Shown in pieces: positions 12,193 through 25,663 of a DNA stretch of 64,000 nucleotides. Positions within the stretch are counted from its first letter, which is position 1. Each line of letters begins with the position of its first letter. The stretch is from Pholiota molesta (lineage: Eukaryota; Basidiomycota; Agaricomycetes; Agaricales; Strophariaceae). The notes beneath the pieces were generated by a model, which saw only the letters and a list, made by a program, of their open reading frames with translations, was not told the DNA's origin and did no database searches. The stretch is from assembly GCA_014925825.1 (NCBI GenBank), contig JACGCK010000140.1, positions 53,133 through 117,132 of the forward strand, in the 5' to 3' direction. The position numbers were made by a program, and so were the translations under genes.

Positions 12193-15100
12193 ATGTCAAC
12201 AATTTCGACGGCCCTTCGTCATTTCAAGGAGCCTACCAAGGAGCAATTGACACAGATATTCTTCTCGTTACCTGCTCTAGAACCTACGGCCAATGAACAC
12301 GGAAACGATGGCCAGGACACTACGAAGATGGATATCAATGCCGTCCTGAGTCTCGGAGAAGTGGAAGATTCTTATGTGAGTTTCATATCGTGAATTTACC
12401 ATCGCGAGGCTGATTGTGACCTCCTCTCTCTGTAGGCAGGCAAACTGCATATAATGCCACCCTATCTAGCCTTCTCCTCTCTTGACAAAAAGTCCGTAAG
12501 GTACACAATACCTCTCTCAACAATTCGGAGGGTCGAAAGATTGAATGCACGCGCCGGAGTTTATGCTCTAAGCCTATCTACATGGCACGGTATGAAGATC
12601 GTGAGTTTTGCTATTACAAAATTGGAAAAAGAACTAATCTGCGGTGTAGATCGTACAACTTACATCTTTGCGCCCAACTGCAGATCTGTTCTGCTCACTA
12701 TTACGCGACGCACTGAAGATCGAACTCCAACGCGGTCAAATGAAGCTTGTGAAGAATTTCGTCAAGACATGCTATTCTGAAGTTCTGGTCTCGGAATCTT
12801 CGAATACGGCTGATAACGAGCGTGAAGACGGGAGCCTGATTCCTGACGAGAAGGACGGCACCACGCAAGAGGTTACTTATCACGGAGGCCTCGGCCTCAA
12901 GTTTAAATTTCCCGGCGATCCCAAGAAGTATGCTTCTATACTTCTTGCTTTCATATCGAATGAGGCTGATATATCTATGCCTATTCAGACTGCGCGAAGC
13001 CTCAAAAATCAAGCTATGGACAACATATCTGCGAAGTGGGTGGTCCGATCGCGTTCCTAAAGTTTACATCCTCACAATATGCAGCTCATGGACGCAATCT
13101 AACCCTGCTTCGCTATCCCCAATGCACGCGTCTCGTACAGGTTGGCCTTCCCAACCGTCTACGTGGAGAGATGTGGGAAACACTGTCTGGATCCATATAT
13201 CTGCGATATGCAAATCCAGGATACTACGAGCGCTTGCTGGAAGAGCACAAAGGGACCACAAGTACGAGCACGGAGGATATTGAAAAGGACTTACATCGAA
13301 GTTTGCCTGAATATGCTGGATATCAATCGGAGGAGGGCATCGATGCTCTCCGGCGTGTTCTACGTGCATACACATATATGAATCCGGAGTTAGGATATTG
13401 TCAGGTAATCGACCGACGTCTTCGTAACCGTCGAGAAAAATACTGACTATCCATAGGCAATGAACATCCTTGCAGCGGCAATCCTGATGTGAGTCCTGAT
13501 ACAGCAAATTACGGAAACGACCACTTACCTCCTTGACACAGTTACATGTCAGAGGAACAAGCGTTCTGGTTGCTGGAGGTGCTATGTGGCCGTTTGTTAC
13601 CTGGGTATTATGCGTAAGCTTCTTATTCTCTCCCGTTTAACCTTATTTTACAACGTTCGCCGCCTCAAGACCGTCAATGCATGGGACTCTTCTTGACCAA
13701 CGGGTTTTCGAATCTCTGGTGCAACGATACTTGCCCATTATTCACGATCACTTCCAAGCAGTTGATGTCCAACTCTCTGTGGCTTCTCTTCCTTGGTTCC
13801 TCAGTCTGTAAGATACAATTCTGCATTCCAGTCAGGACAACACTGAACTGCGACGAACAGCTACATCAATAGTATGCCAATGGTGTTTGCATTTCGAATT
13901 GTTGACTGCTTCTTGTGTATGGGTCCGAAGGTCCTATTCCAAGTCGGGTACGTGTTCAAAGTCCGAATATCATCACCTAACTAACAGACGTCACAGGTTG
14001 GGTCTGTTTCGTCTCTGTTCGTTCCATTCTTCATAGCTGATCTAACTTCGTTAGCGATACTGAAAATCAACGGAGAACAGCTACTGCAGATCCAGGATGA
14101 TGGACAATTCTTAAAGTATGACCCGAAAATCGCTTCGCATTTACCGAGTCTGACTATGCATCCAGCTTGATGAGAGACTACTTCGCTTCCTTGGGAGATT
14201 CTGCACACCCCAATTCCTCCGATCCTCGCGCACGCGCCATCACAGTCTTCCAGGAACTGCTTCTCGTGTCATTTAGAGAATTCTCTGTTATCACTGAAGA
14301 CATCATCCTGTCGGAAAGGAGGCGCTTCAGAGGCGAGATCATCCACAGCATTGAATCTTTCGCTAAACGCGGTGCAGTCCGCAATTTGAAAACCCTCGGG
14401 CGGTTCAATAAGGAACAGGCGGGGCTTATCTATGACGCGTTGTACAAGGCTATGTGCATCATCCCGCCACCGCCGACGGTTGCACCGCCTCCGTCGCTGT
14501 TCACCACCGGAGAAGGCCACGAAGAGAAACCGGAGACAAGGATTGGTCTTCGGACTTTCAAGCAGTTCCTGAGTGAAATTGCGACGTGGGCGAGAGACGA
14601 GAAGATCGTGATGAATGGATTCCAGGTGAGTACCGCCTTTCTTGAGGAAGTCTCCATTTTGATCAGAAGCGTTTGATTATTTTTTTTTGCGGATGACTGA
14701 TAGCAACGCATCGACCGAGAAGTGGCTGAACACGAGTTCATTGATCGTCTTTTCTACTTTTGGGATGTAGGATGCCATGGGGCTCTGTCCTTCCAGGTGC
14801 GTCTTTTTCTTGGTCTTTTTCTGCCTTGAATCTCACACGAAGTACGTAGGACCTGGTCTCTGGCCTTGATGGCGTCATGTTCAATGACTTGATGGAAAAT
14901 ATTGAATGGTTTTTCAATCTCCACGATAAGAACAAAGATGGGTACCTCACGAAAGACGAAGTGTTGACATTATCGGAAACATTTTTGGTCTGTAATTCGT
15001 TGTCTGGTACCATGCCGGTCTAATTAATTTTCCCTCCAGTTCATCTTCCGTTACGAAGTTGGCGATGCATATCTCGGCGCTGTCAGTCGCTTCATGACCA

Positions 15101-16123
15101 ACGCTTTTGAATATGGAGATGCTCTTCTACCTGAAAATCATAAAGCCAACGATACCGACGATTCAGAATCTACATCTGTGCCTATAGCATCAAATCAGCC
15201 ATATCTTAACCTAGCAACGTTCGTGTTGCAAGTATCAAACTATAATACTTACTGAGCATATTACTTCTAGATTCCGTATGGTCGTACTTGCAGACGAAGT
15301 TCTCGAGTCATTCTTCGAGACTGATCTCTCTGAGTCCTTCAAGCTACATCCTCTGCCTGAAATGGAGCTTCCTTCGTCGAATAGCGGTATCCTCGGCGAT
15401 CTATGGTCGACCATTGCAACGGATAGTAACAAGAAAATGTTCAACATAATCACAGATGAAATTGGGAAAACAATCGGCAAACATCAGGTACATACACCCT
15501 TCCAACATCTAAAGCTCGCTTTCTAACTCAAGTGCTCGTAACACAGGTTGTCAACAGGCCTTCGATAGGCAGATATACCAAGTTGGAAGAACCCAAAGCG
15601 CGCGAGTCGCTGCTTACGCCCACATTGCGCAAGTCCTTGTCGAAGATGAGCCTCACTCCAGGACGGACAAGTTCGGCTCCGCTCTCGTCCTCATCGACGC
15701 TTTCTGTCAATACGACCCTGGAGCCTCCTGCCAAGTCGCTGCCAACTGTACCTGACAGCGGCAGCCTTTCTGCGATGCCCATGCTGCAAGCTGTCAACGC
15801 TGCGGCCCTCATGGAACGGACGCCGTTTGCGATTGATGATGCGAAGGACGATGAAGATGACGATGACGATGAGTTTTTGGATGGAAAGGATAATGATGAT
15901 CAAGTCTTGGACGAGGTAATTCACTCTCTTTTCCTGTTGTTAATGCGGTGTTCAACGCTTACATGGCTGGTCTAGGTCGATGCATTTCTCGAGGCACACG
16001 ATTCAGGACTGACAGATGCTGATAAAGCTGTGGCCAACGGTAAGTACCTTTAGCCGACATACAAAGCTTACTTGTTGATACGCTTTCGTGGCAGATCTTT
16101 TACATGCAGAACCTCTTAAATAG
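12193..16123 (+). CDS. GYP2: GRAM-TBC-EF-hand Rab GTPase-activating protein (Gyp2/TBC1D8-9 type)
   Basis: Predicted 978 aa from 19 exons: 12193-12375, 12436-12600, 12650-12927, 12989-13035, 13085-13404, 13457-13488, 13542-13613, 13670-13807, 13861-13947, 13997-14001, 14055-14115, 14166-14625, 14704-14796, 14850-14987, 15040-15218, 15271-15487, 15547-15915, 15976-16039, 16095-16123. A GRAM-like domain (about residues 55-130, [17 protein letters not shown]) precedes a TBC domain starting near [15 protein letters not shown]. The arginine finger lies in IEKDLHRS (R about 296) and the glutamine finger in GYCQAMN, so it should accelerate GTP hydrolysis on a Rab. An EF-hand loop, [12 protein letters not shown], follows near residue 673, then a Ser-rich and acidic C-terminus. 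This order is that of the TBC1D8/9 and yeast Gyp2 family, acting in endosomal recycling. The Rab target is not shown by the sequence. Confidence 0.92.
13997..14001 (+). other. 5-nt microexon of the TBC gene
   Basis: The frame on both sides requires exactly GTTGG between an intron ending TCACAG and one starting GTCTGT. With it the protein reads [13 protein letters not shown], the expected TBC sequence. Without it the frame is lost. Confidence 0.75.
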
Positions 16124-16320
16124 AATGATGGACCTTCTTTTCTAAGTTCTAGTAGCCCTTCTCCTATCTGTTAAACATACGTTAATGCTCATTTGCGGAT
16201 TTCCGGTTCTTCAATATATGACATACATTCTATGTACAATTAGTAAAATACATTCGGGTATCAAGCCAAGACAACGTAGATGAGGAGCAAGAGTTAATAC
16301 ATCAAGAGTTTGTGAGGCGC

Positions 16321-17841
<1,521 letters not shown>

Positions 17842-18828
17842 GCCTCTCTATGAGATTGATGCTTGCTCGCTGTGCACGACGGCGAGGAGAAATCCTGGGC
17901 GTTGATTGTGGGTGATTGGCATTTTTAGTATCGACTGTACACAACAATCAACAATCTCCAACACTTACCCGCGTTTTCCCACGGGGCATCTATCTGTTCT
18001 GGATTTCCTTCGCTTGTCGACGTCGCACAATAACATTCAAGGCAATCATCTCATTTGGACCGAGGAAAATTCATGCCACCCGCTAATTAAAATCGAAGAC
18101 CGAAGGCCGCGACTCTAGAGCTTCTGATCGATTCAAAGCTTTCAAAGCTTGAATGCGTGCTCTTCGTTGGTGAATTTTCCCTTTCGCCAATCGTCGAAAC
18201 TTACGGACTCCTGGCTGACTGATATTGAAATATAGGTGCTCCATCGTAGTTCTCTTCTTCTAACTGTGTAGCTTGGTTGGCTGTTTCTATGAACAGCTCC
18301 GAAGTTGCACAGCCGGACATTATTACCTTCAACTCTGGATAATAATTAGAGAAAGGGCTCGACATCGCCACTGCGCTCTTCATTTTCAACAGGTGTCTCG
18401 TACCTGGAGGCTGTTCGTATTTGAATCAATGTCAAGGGTGTATTCAATATGAACCAGCCCTGCCCACTGTTAGGAGGGCATTGGCCATTGGGTCACAAGA
18501 CGCCTACATTTCTACTAACACGCCTGTGCCAATGCATTATATTCCCCCCCGTTACTCTTTGAGGTGATTGTAAAGGCGTAGCTCCAAGTTAAGCGCCAAA
18601 ATTAGAATCGCTTAAAGAAATCTAAAGATCACCGGAATCTCCAATTGAAATTGAGGTTTGGCCGTTCACCAAATGGAGACTAGAGATTGCCCCTCCACGA
18701 TGTAGGTGTCATTGTCCTCGCAGGAATGATATTGTCCCGATTTATCGACATACACCACCAACTATTATATTAAGACGCAGAACACTGGGGAGAGGACCAT
18801 CTCAACTGGGACCAACTCTTTCCATCCA
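17842..18828. other. Shared upstream region of the WD40 and TEA genes
   Basis: About 1 kb between two divergently transcribed genes. A TATA-like word, TTATATTAAG, at about 18764-18774 lies 55-65 bp before the TEA start codon. No other gene is evident. Confidence 0.5.
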
Positions 18829-20180
18829 ATGTCGTATACCCATTACTCTGCCCCTAAGACCATGTCTCCCACTGCCCGTACGGGTCGAAAGACTCTCAAG
18901 TACAAGCGTTCCGAGCCTGTTTGGTCAGTTGACCTTGAAGAGGCTCTCCTTCGAGGTAAATATTTCCAGAAGTTGGAAACCAACCCGGTCGTCTACTAAC
19001 GCTCAGCTATCAGGTCTTCAGGAATATCGTCCGTCGTCGGCAAGGAATCCGGCGCTTTTACAGCGCTTCCCGCGACGGAACAAATGGATCTCCGATTATA
19101 TCTTCCAGCAGACAGGAAAGGCCCGGACTGCTAAGCAGGTCGGTAGTCGACTCCAGCAGCTCAGAGAGACATGCTCGGATAGCGAGAGTACGTTTCTTTC
19201 AACTCGCTGTATTATTTTAATGAGCTCACCTTATTTCAAGTTTTGGGATTGATCATCAACAAGTCCTTCCCATCGAGACAGGACTCTTCGCGCTCCAGCT
19301 CTTCTGCGGAATCCTCTTTACCCTCTTCTACTGCATCCACACCCACATCTTCTACCTTCCCAGTCGTTCATTTCCCTTCTCCCATAATCCCTCAGCAAAC
19401 AGAGATATCCATTGCCCTGGTATTTCACGAGTTGGATCTCTATTATGGTGCCCAGCATCCTTGCATCACAATAGACTTGGACGAATACGGGGTTTCAGAG
19501 GCTAGCCACCACGCCAACGCTTCATCATTCATTCGCCGCGCTGAAATACGGTCGAGTGATCGCATGAGCCAGTGTCCGTTGACCATCAAATTCAGCTCTT
19601 CGTCGTTCCATGTCACAAAGCAAGGTCCCCAACCACAATACAGATGCGTGTCCCTCATCTACCGAGGCGACGACCTTATCTACACCGACGCCGAAAGCAA
19701 CACAAGTCTTCAACTCAGCTATTTTGACGAGAAATCCCAGTCCGTATTGTACAGTACCAAATTGGTACCCGAGTTCTGGGGCAACATGACTTGCGACGGA
19801 ATTGGCAAGCTCATTCCTCTTTTCCCCTCCGCTACTAAGAAACTGACCTATTTCCCTGTTCAGAATATCTGCAGTACAAGATCACCCAGCGTATCTTCTC
19901 AACGGGTCCATACGGTGACGAGCACCTTCTATTTTCCATTGACTACCATCTCGAATCCGGCTCGACACTGTCTACGACCTGCCAGTGGGAGACGACAGAT
20001 ATCTCGCCGGCCCTAGCAGAAATGCCCATCCTCCCCAACCAGTGCACAACCGGTATCCCTGGCGGCTACGACTACCTCTTCTCCGGCGACTGCTCCGAGT
20101 CCCTTGATTTCTCCTATCCTCAATACCCTGACTACGGCTTGCCACCCATCCCTCAAACTATTTACTACAGCAATCTCTGA
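18829..20180 (+). CDS. TEA/ATTS-domain transcription factor
   Basis: Predicted 393 aa from four exons: 18829-18955, 19014-19187, 19241-19804, 19864-20180. The TEA domain spans about residues 27-88 and shows its hallmarks: VWSVDLEEALLRGLQEY, then KWISDYIFQQTGKARTAKQV, then SRLQQLRET. This is the DNA-binding fold of TEAD, AbaA and Tec1, which binds CATTCC/T-type elements in the nucleus. A Ser-rich linker follows, then a C-terminal region with no known domain but clear coding character (QYKITQRIFSTGPYGDEH). The last intron is GC-AG; without it the protein would end early in an unrelated frame. In ascomycetes such factors control conidiation or filamentation. The role in this fungus cannot be read from sequence. 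Confidence 0.9.
19805..19863 (+). other. GC-AG intron in the TEA gene
   Basis: The border is ATTG|GCAAGC...GTTCAG|AATATC. Splicing here joins CDGI to EYLQYKITQR in frame. No GT donor gives an equivalent frame. Confidence 0.8.
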
Positions 20181-22239
20181 GCTATTGGACCATTTCTGCT
20201 ATTTATTATATGCCAAATTTGTATTTATTAAAATTTCTTTGATCTCCCCCTTTTCTCTTTCTCCTTTGTGCTATTCCCACCTTCTTTCTTTTTTTATCCT
20301 TCGTCTAGGGTTGTTGAAGGAAACATGAACTTTTTCTTTCTTTTTGGGCCACATAGCGTCCATTTGTATTTATCACAAAATATCTTTATATACTTTTCTT
20401 CCTCTTGGTAGATCCACGAAAAGGAAAATAGCTTTATCTTCAATTCGAAGCTGTATGTAATTTTAAAGTTGTATCCAATTGCGACATGTTGTATAAAAAA
20501 TTTATTGACATCAAGAAGCCACTTGACCTCTAATATTACCCAAAAGACATCCCCGACGTACACGCACTGCCGTCTAAGGCAACTGCAAGTAGTATGTACC
20601 ATGAGGACATTGATACCTAATCTGGATCGGAGAAATAGAAAAACCAATCGGTTGCCTGTCTGCTTCACATGCGTCCCACCAGTTCCGCAAGGTACCACGG
20701 ACGTAGAATGTATATAACCGCTGCAGATAAAATATCGCAGTAAACTGCCTGCAACGGAGCTGCTATACTTTTGTTATCGTAGCACTTCCCAATACGCACT
20801 GGACCTACAAGACCAGATAACGGCAGGGCTGTCTGGAGTAACGTAAGTAAGATGATAGATCTAATCCCGAACTTATCTATAATCGAGTTAAATTAAGACA
20901 TGCGAACGAGGAGCGACAGAAATGATCCACTAAGCCCCGAATAGTCCTGTGGTCTCGAAAAGCTTTTAGAAATGATATCTTCTTGTAGAAGTTTAGAAAA
21001 CAGCTAAAAGACAAGAAAACAGGGCATGGGGAACAGAACATACTATCAGGTGACACTGGAAGATGCTGTGGTATTTCTCCGATTAGCAGATAATGGCCCA
21101 TCAAAATGACCGCGTAATACGGAATCAAATTAGGATTCGCTTCAGGAGAATCGGCGAAGCCAGACTCCGGACGGAGAGTTAGCAAGATCAGAGATAGACG
21201 GGGCGGGATAGGGCGGGATCAAAGAACGGAAACAATTTCTCGTCGCACGACGCACACTAGCGCACACTCCCGCACACCGGAGAAGTTTGATGAAGATTAT
21301 TGCAAATTGACAGATATAATTCCGTCTGCCATCAATAGAGATCCGAGACTTGATGCGTACATAACGCCTGTCCAAGTCTTCATAGCCTTGTGTTTTGAGC
21401 TCATTCACTTGAAGAAGTGATTTGAAAATCACCAGAAGCGATCTTTCCTGTGCTAGTGCTATCAAACCTTCTTCTAGAACAGTGCATAGGCGTCATTGTG
21501 ACTCATTGTACACTATGATTGCGAAATTCAAACGTAGATCATGTTCGACTCGACTCAAGTACAAAACCAATCGAATCTCGATGTCCTAAGTGGATCCTTC
21601 GATGTCCGTCGATATCGAAATGTGGGGGAAGCATTGATCATTGATCCGTTTGAATGGTCAGCTATTTTTGGAACGCTTATGATAACATACGCCTTTGAAT
21701 ATTATTAGATGATGATGTAGATGATTTATGTGCAATTTATTGGAAAGTAAGGCCTATGAGGATCAAATCGGTGTCAAATTTGCGTCAAAAAAGTTGTGTT
21801 CACCATAGCTGTCAATTGGTTGTGTATGAAAATTTGATTCATCCTCCATGAATCCTCCAATTAATTGACTCTCTACAAATCCCTAAGATGGAGATTAGCT
21901 TGGAGCCTATATGGAGCACTTAACGCCAGAAGTTGATGTCTAAGCGCTCAAGCAAGGATCAAGGTTGGGCCGGCGGCAGAATGGCTGACGTGATGTTTTC
22001 ACACGCTCTTCAGTTCGTTCAAGCTGCAATCAAGCTGTCTGGACTCTGCAGTGAACAAACCTCATCATCTCCACGATCTCCTCTGCATGCATATCACGAA
22101 ATTTGGTTTTCGTTACTGACCTTTGTGGACGATGAAAGTCAGGAAATGACATTGGAAGCCGTTTCTACTGCTCCAGCACACAGATTGAATCACGACGAAC
22201 GAACCTAAGAACCTTCACAATACTTACCTGTCCGACATC
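20181..22239. other. Intergenic, no gene supported
   Basis: T-rich sequence follows the TEA stop (20200-20420), as expected for a 3' UTR. Minus-strand frames at 20877-21185 and 21142-21465 have no recognisable domain. A plus-strand frame at 21933-22208 precedes the membrane-protein gene and may be leader sequence. Confidence 0.45.
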
Positions 22240-22965
22240 ATGTCGACGCATTCACGAAATGCCACACCTTCTTGGCCATCGTTATACAACCCCGCAATGG
22301 AGATTCTGAATATTGAGCACCACAGGCCGGTTCAGCCAGGAGGAACCTATCTCTACCGTGTTCAAGGTAGGAGGCTTCGTGTTTGCTTCTTGTCTTGCTA
22401 ATTTCATTGTGGTTACAAAGATATTTTCAAATTTACGCTCTACTGGACTCTCGTTTTCTATACCCCCATCTTTCTCGTCTGTGGATTATATGCTTTCTGG
22501 AACTACGCCTTTCCACCTTCTCGCTTGGCTGCACCAGATACCAGGAACCGTCCAGAATCATACCAACTCACTCCGATGAATGTCGTCACCGCACCTATAC
22601 AGCCAGTGATACCTCCCAAACCACATGAGCGTAGATCGCGCGTCGCCTTCGCCTTGATCGTCTTGCTGACGTTTCTTACACTAAGCGTCGCTGGAGCCGT
22701 CATTGGCTCCGCAATCATGGGGTCTGTTGCTGCTGGACTGTACAAAGCGGGCAATTTTCATATGTCGACGTAGGTGGCGGTTTCTCTGTCTCGCTCCAGT
22801 GGCTATTGAAGGCTGATATGAACCCAAATAGTTGGATACCTTTTCTGCTTGCGGTGATGCAAGTTGTTATTGGATTGCTTAGGTACGCGATCTCTGGACT
22901 AGTGCTTTTGCAAGCGGCTTACCATCGCACGTAGCCTCTGGCCATCCATCGTTGAAATCATCTGA
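22240..22965 (+). CDS. TMEM170-like multi-pass membrane protein
   Basis: Predicted 185 aa from four exons: 22240-22366, 22421-22769, 22832-22882, 22935-22965. The N-terminus is hydrophilic ([16 protein letters not shown]). Hydrophobic segments follow at about residues 45-70 ([20 protein letters not shown]), 125-150 ([20 protein letters not shown]) and 160-183 ([20 protein letters not shown]). The [16 protein letters not shown] segment resembles the conserved Ala/Gly-rich helix of TMEM170 proteins. That family shapes endoplasmic reticulum and nuclear envelope membranes in animals. The family call rests on my memory of this pattern and is moderate; the membrane topology is clear. The exon lengths sum to a complete frame with canonical borders. 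Confidence 0.7.
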
Positions 22966-24158
22966 TTGCATCACATGTATCAACTTTTTTTATAATGTGA
23001 ATAAACACGGGTTATTGCTCACAAATGTGCTATTGGATTCCAATGTGGACCTCTCATTCGCAGTGAAACTTGAAGTGCGTTTCCTAAGGGTTCTAGGCTG
23101 TTGAGCATCAGTAACCAACGATTGAAGATTGCAGGCCATAAGCTATCTTATAAAACATATCAATGTCTCTTTTCTTTCGACGGATGTGGTCGAAAATCTT
23201 CATAAATAATTTTTGGTAAAGAATCATGCACATGTTTTTTGACAGAACTCTAACCATCGATCTCCCTGAGCTTATTTTTTTCTTGTCTGCATTTCCTTTC
23301 AAGTCCCTAGATCTCAAGTCAATCATGCGTTCAAGATCTGAGATATTGCCTGATGATTGCAGGGAAAATTAGCAGTCAGACTAAGATGGATGGAGGTACT
23401 CCAGTATAGATGATAGAACCGAGATAGAAACGATGGTCTCGGTCAAATACTTTTCAACGACTTCACTAGTAAACGATTGAGACCCAAGCAGAACGACCAA
23501 TAACTTACTTACGAGGGTACACTTGGGGTACACAAAGTAAAAACTGTCGCTTACTTTCCGAGCTCAACGAATATTGCTCACGAAGTAAAAGAAAAAGAGG
23601 CATCTACAAGTCGGAAATAGCAGATAGACCAACTCACAGGACACACGCAATTGGGCTTCAAGTGGCAGCACAGCACCCGATATCTTTGATGCTCGCACAA
23701 TCACTGCAGGCGGAAAAACGAATTTGTTATAGCGGTGCACGCAAGAGGCTACATATAGACAAGCACATCGCAAAAAGGCGGTTTACTTTGTTACTCGCGA
23801 AGGCAGATGGAAATTGGGATCGACGGCGGCCGCGAAAGGGCGGGTCCAGACCGTCCAATCCAGAGAAGCGGCAGTGGCGCTGCCTTGCCATTGGGTGGAC
23901 CCTGTACGTCGGCGCAGGTGGTCAAAGGTGGTTGAAGGTGGTTGATTGGTCTCCGTAGAGCCACATGATTCTGAATGGAGGCAGTCACCCCAAATCCAAT
24001 CCCGACTAAGGACTTCGCAAAAACGCCTAAATGCACGGCGATGACGGGGTTTCGGGGTGCGAGGGAATGCTATGTATCGGCAAGCCAAAAGCTAGCCCGC
24101 CGGTTGCGTTTGTACCGTCGACGTCATCATGCTGGGTGTCGAACGAAGAATGCAGGGC
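22966..24158. other. Intergenic, no gene supported
   Basis: Contains GAGGGTACACTTGGGGTACACAAAG at about 23512-23536, which echoes the GGTACACT...GGTACACT word of the left repeat block. The right part (23790-24100) is GC-rich and open in several frames without a domain. Confidence 0.45.
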
Positions 24159-25088
24159 TTAGCGAAAGCCACATGCATTGGCAATGCTCCCGCGGAGCGC
24201 GTCCAATCCGAATGGGGGGTTCATTTCAGCGCTCGTAATAAGTGGCGGGAGGCAGAGCGGGGCCGCTTCGAATATTTCGCTGCGCATCTTCTCGATAGCT
24301 GCGCGGGTGTCGTTGATGGGCAGTATATCGACTTTGGTGATCACGGCTTGGAGGGTAAAGCGCTGGGTGCCGCGGTCGGTAAGCATGTTGTCTGAAAGGT
24401 GGGAGAGCATTTGCGTGTCGAATTTGTTTAGGCCGTGCTTTGCGTTGAAGAGAATGTAGACGCGTTTCAATCTAGAAGAAAAGGTAAGCTCCTGGAAAAG
24501 TTCTTCAGAGCATAGTCTAGAACATACTCCTCTCGATTTTGGATATAGTGGTCGAATAGCGCTCCCCATTCGGGCCTGCCACGAGCACCGTATCCTGGCG
24601 CGTCTACAAGGAAGAGTTTAGGTGGGTCGTTGCCAATGGCATAGAAGTTCAAGGCTTTTGTATGTCCCTTCAAATTCACGCAAGTGAGTATACTGAATGT
24701 TGAAGCGGTCCTAATATGTCACTTACCGCTTTCTTACTCGTACTCAGCAAGTTCGTCCTTCTCAGTACGGCATTCAACAAAGTGGATTTTCCGGCATTTG
24801 CTCTACCTAATCCGAGGTTGGTCAATCCATGCGTTGTCAACTACAAGAATGCAAAGGCCTAACCTGTAACTATGATCTGGTATGCGTCAGTAAAGAAAGA
24901 ATTTCCTGGAGTCTGTCCCAACGCACCTCAGGCACACCTGACGATTTAGGAATTGAAGGAATCTGTTTGGCAGCAGCATAGAAAGAAGCAGAATGGGATT
25001 CCTTCCAAACATCTTTTGCGGTCGTCGAATAGTAGTGGCGATAAGGAATTGCGATAGATAGGACGCGTTTTACTGGACCTGTCAGCAT
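24159..25088 (-). CDS. EngB/YihA-type GTP-binding protein, probably mitochondrial
   Basis: Predicted 235 aa, five exons on the minus strand: 25088-24927, 24876-24864, 24806-24727, 24667-24528, 24471-24159. The GTPase motifs are all present: G1 GRANAGKST (about residues 60-68), G3 DAPGYGARG, G4 TKVD and a G5-like TSAE. The spacing and the DAPGYG signature are those of the EngB (YihA/YsxC) family of TRAFAC GTPases, which assist assembly of the large ribosomal subunit. The N-terminus (SIAIPYRHYYSTTAK) is basic and hydroxylated, consistent with a mitochondrial targeting peptide, so it likely acts on the mitoribosome. Exon 2 is only 13 nt but is needed to place VTG before the P-loop. Confidence 0.88.
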
Positions 25089-25663
25089 GACCCGTCTCCG
25101 AAGAAATACAAGTTTTGTTGTGAGAGTTTGTTCAAGGCTCCTAGCGCAATATACTGTCAGGACTTATGGCTGGATTTACAAGGGTTCTGAGGGAGATTAG
25201 TGGACGGTACTGTGAGGATAGAAGTCCGCTGTTTCGCTGTTTAGTAGGTCGGTTTGAATATGGAGGCTGAGTTGAAGCGACGTTGGACAGCGAGTCAGCG
25301 ACGAGCATTGGACGAGCGCGTCTCAAAATAAACCTGTCACGTGTGAAATGAGCGTGTGCTAAATTTAAATTGACTCTGGAGTCTGCAGTTTGAACTTTGC
25401 ACTGTGCAGACTCTGCACTTGAAGCTTGAAGCTTGAAGCTTGAAGCTTTGAAGCTGCGAGCTTAACCAGGTTGACCTTCTGCCGTGTAGGTTTAACGGCT
25501 CAACTATCTACATGCTCCATTGTCCGTCACAAAGAGCCGCGCTTTCAACTTAAGTACCCCTCGTTTTTCCTTGCTACTGACCCAAATCCTCGTCACAGCC
25601 ATCAGTGCCAGAGGGCTGGCATTTCCCTCTCAAAAAATGGATTAAATAAAGTATACAATACGT
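25089..25663. other. Intergenic with EngB promoter and TTGAAGC repeat
   Basis: Lies between the start of the GTPase gene and the stop of the Arp gene. It holds a short tandem array of TTGAAGC units at about 25419-25455 and no other recognisable element. Confidence 0.6.
25419..25455. repeat. Heptanucleotide tandem repeat (TTGAAGC)n
   Basis: Four to five near-perfect copies, each containing an AAGCTT palindrome. The last unit has one extra T. Confidence 0.75.

Noticed and set aside
21142..21465. A 107-codon minus-strand open frame
   Set aside because: No domain, no conserved composition and no convincing intron or start context. Left as intergenic.
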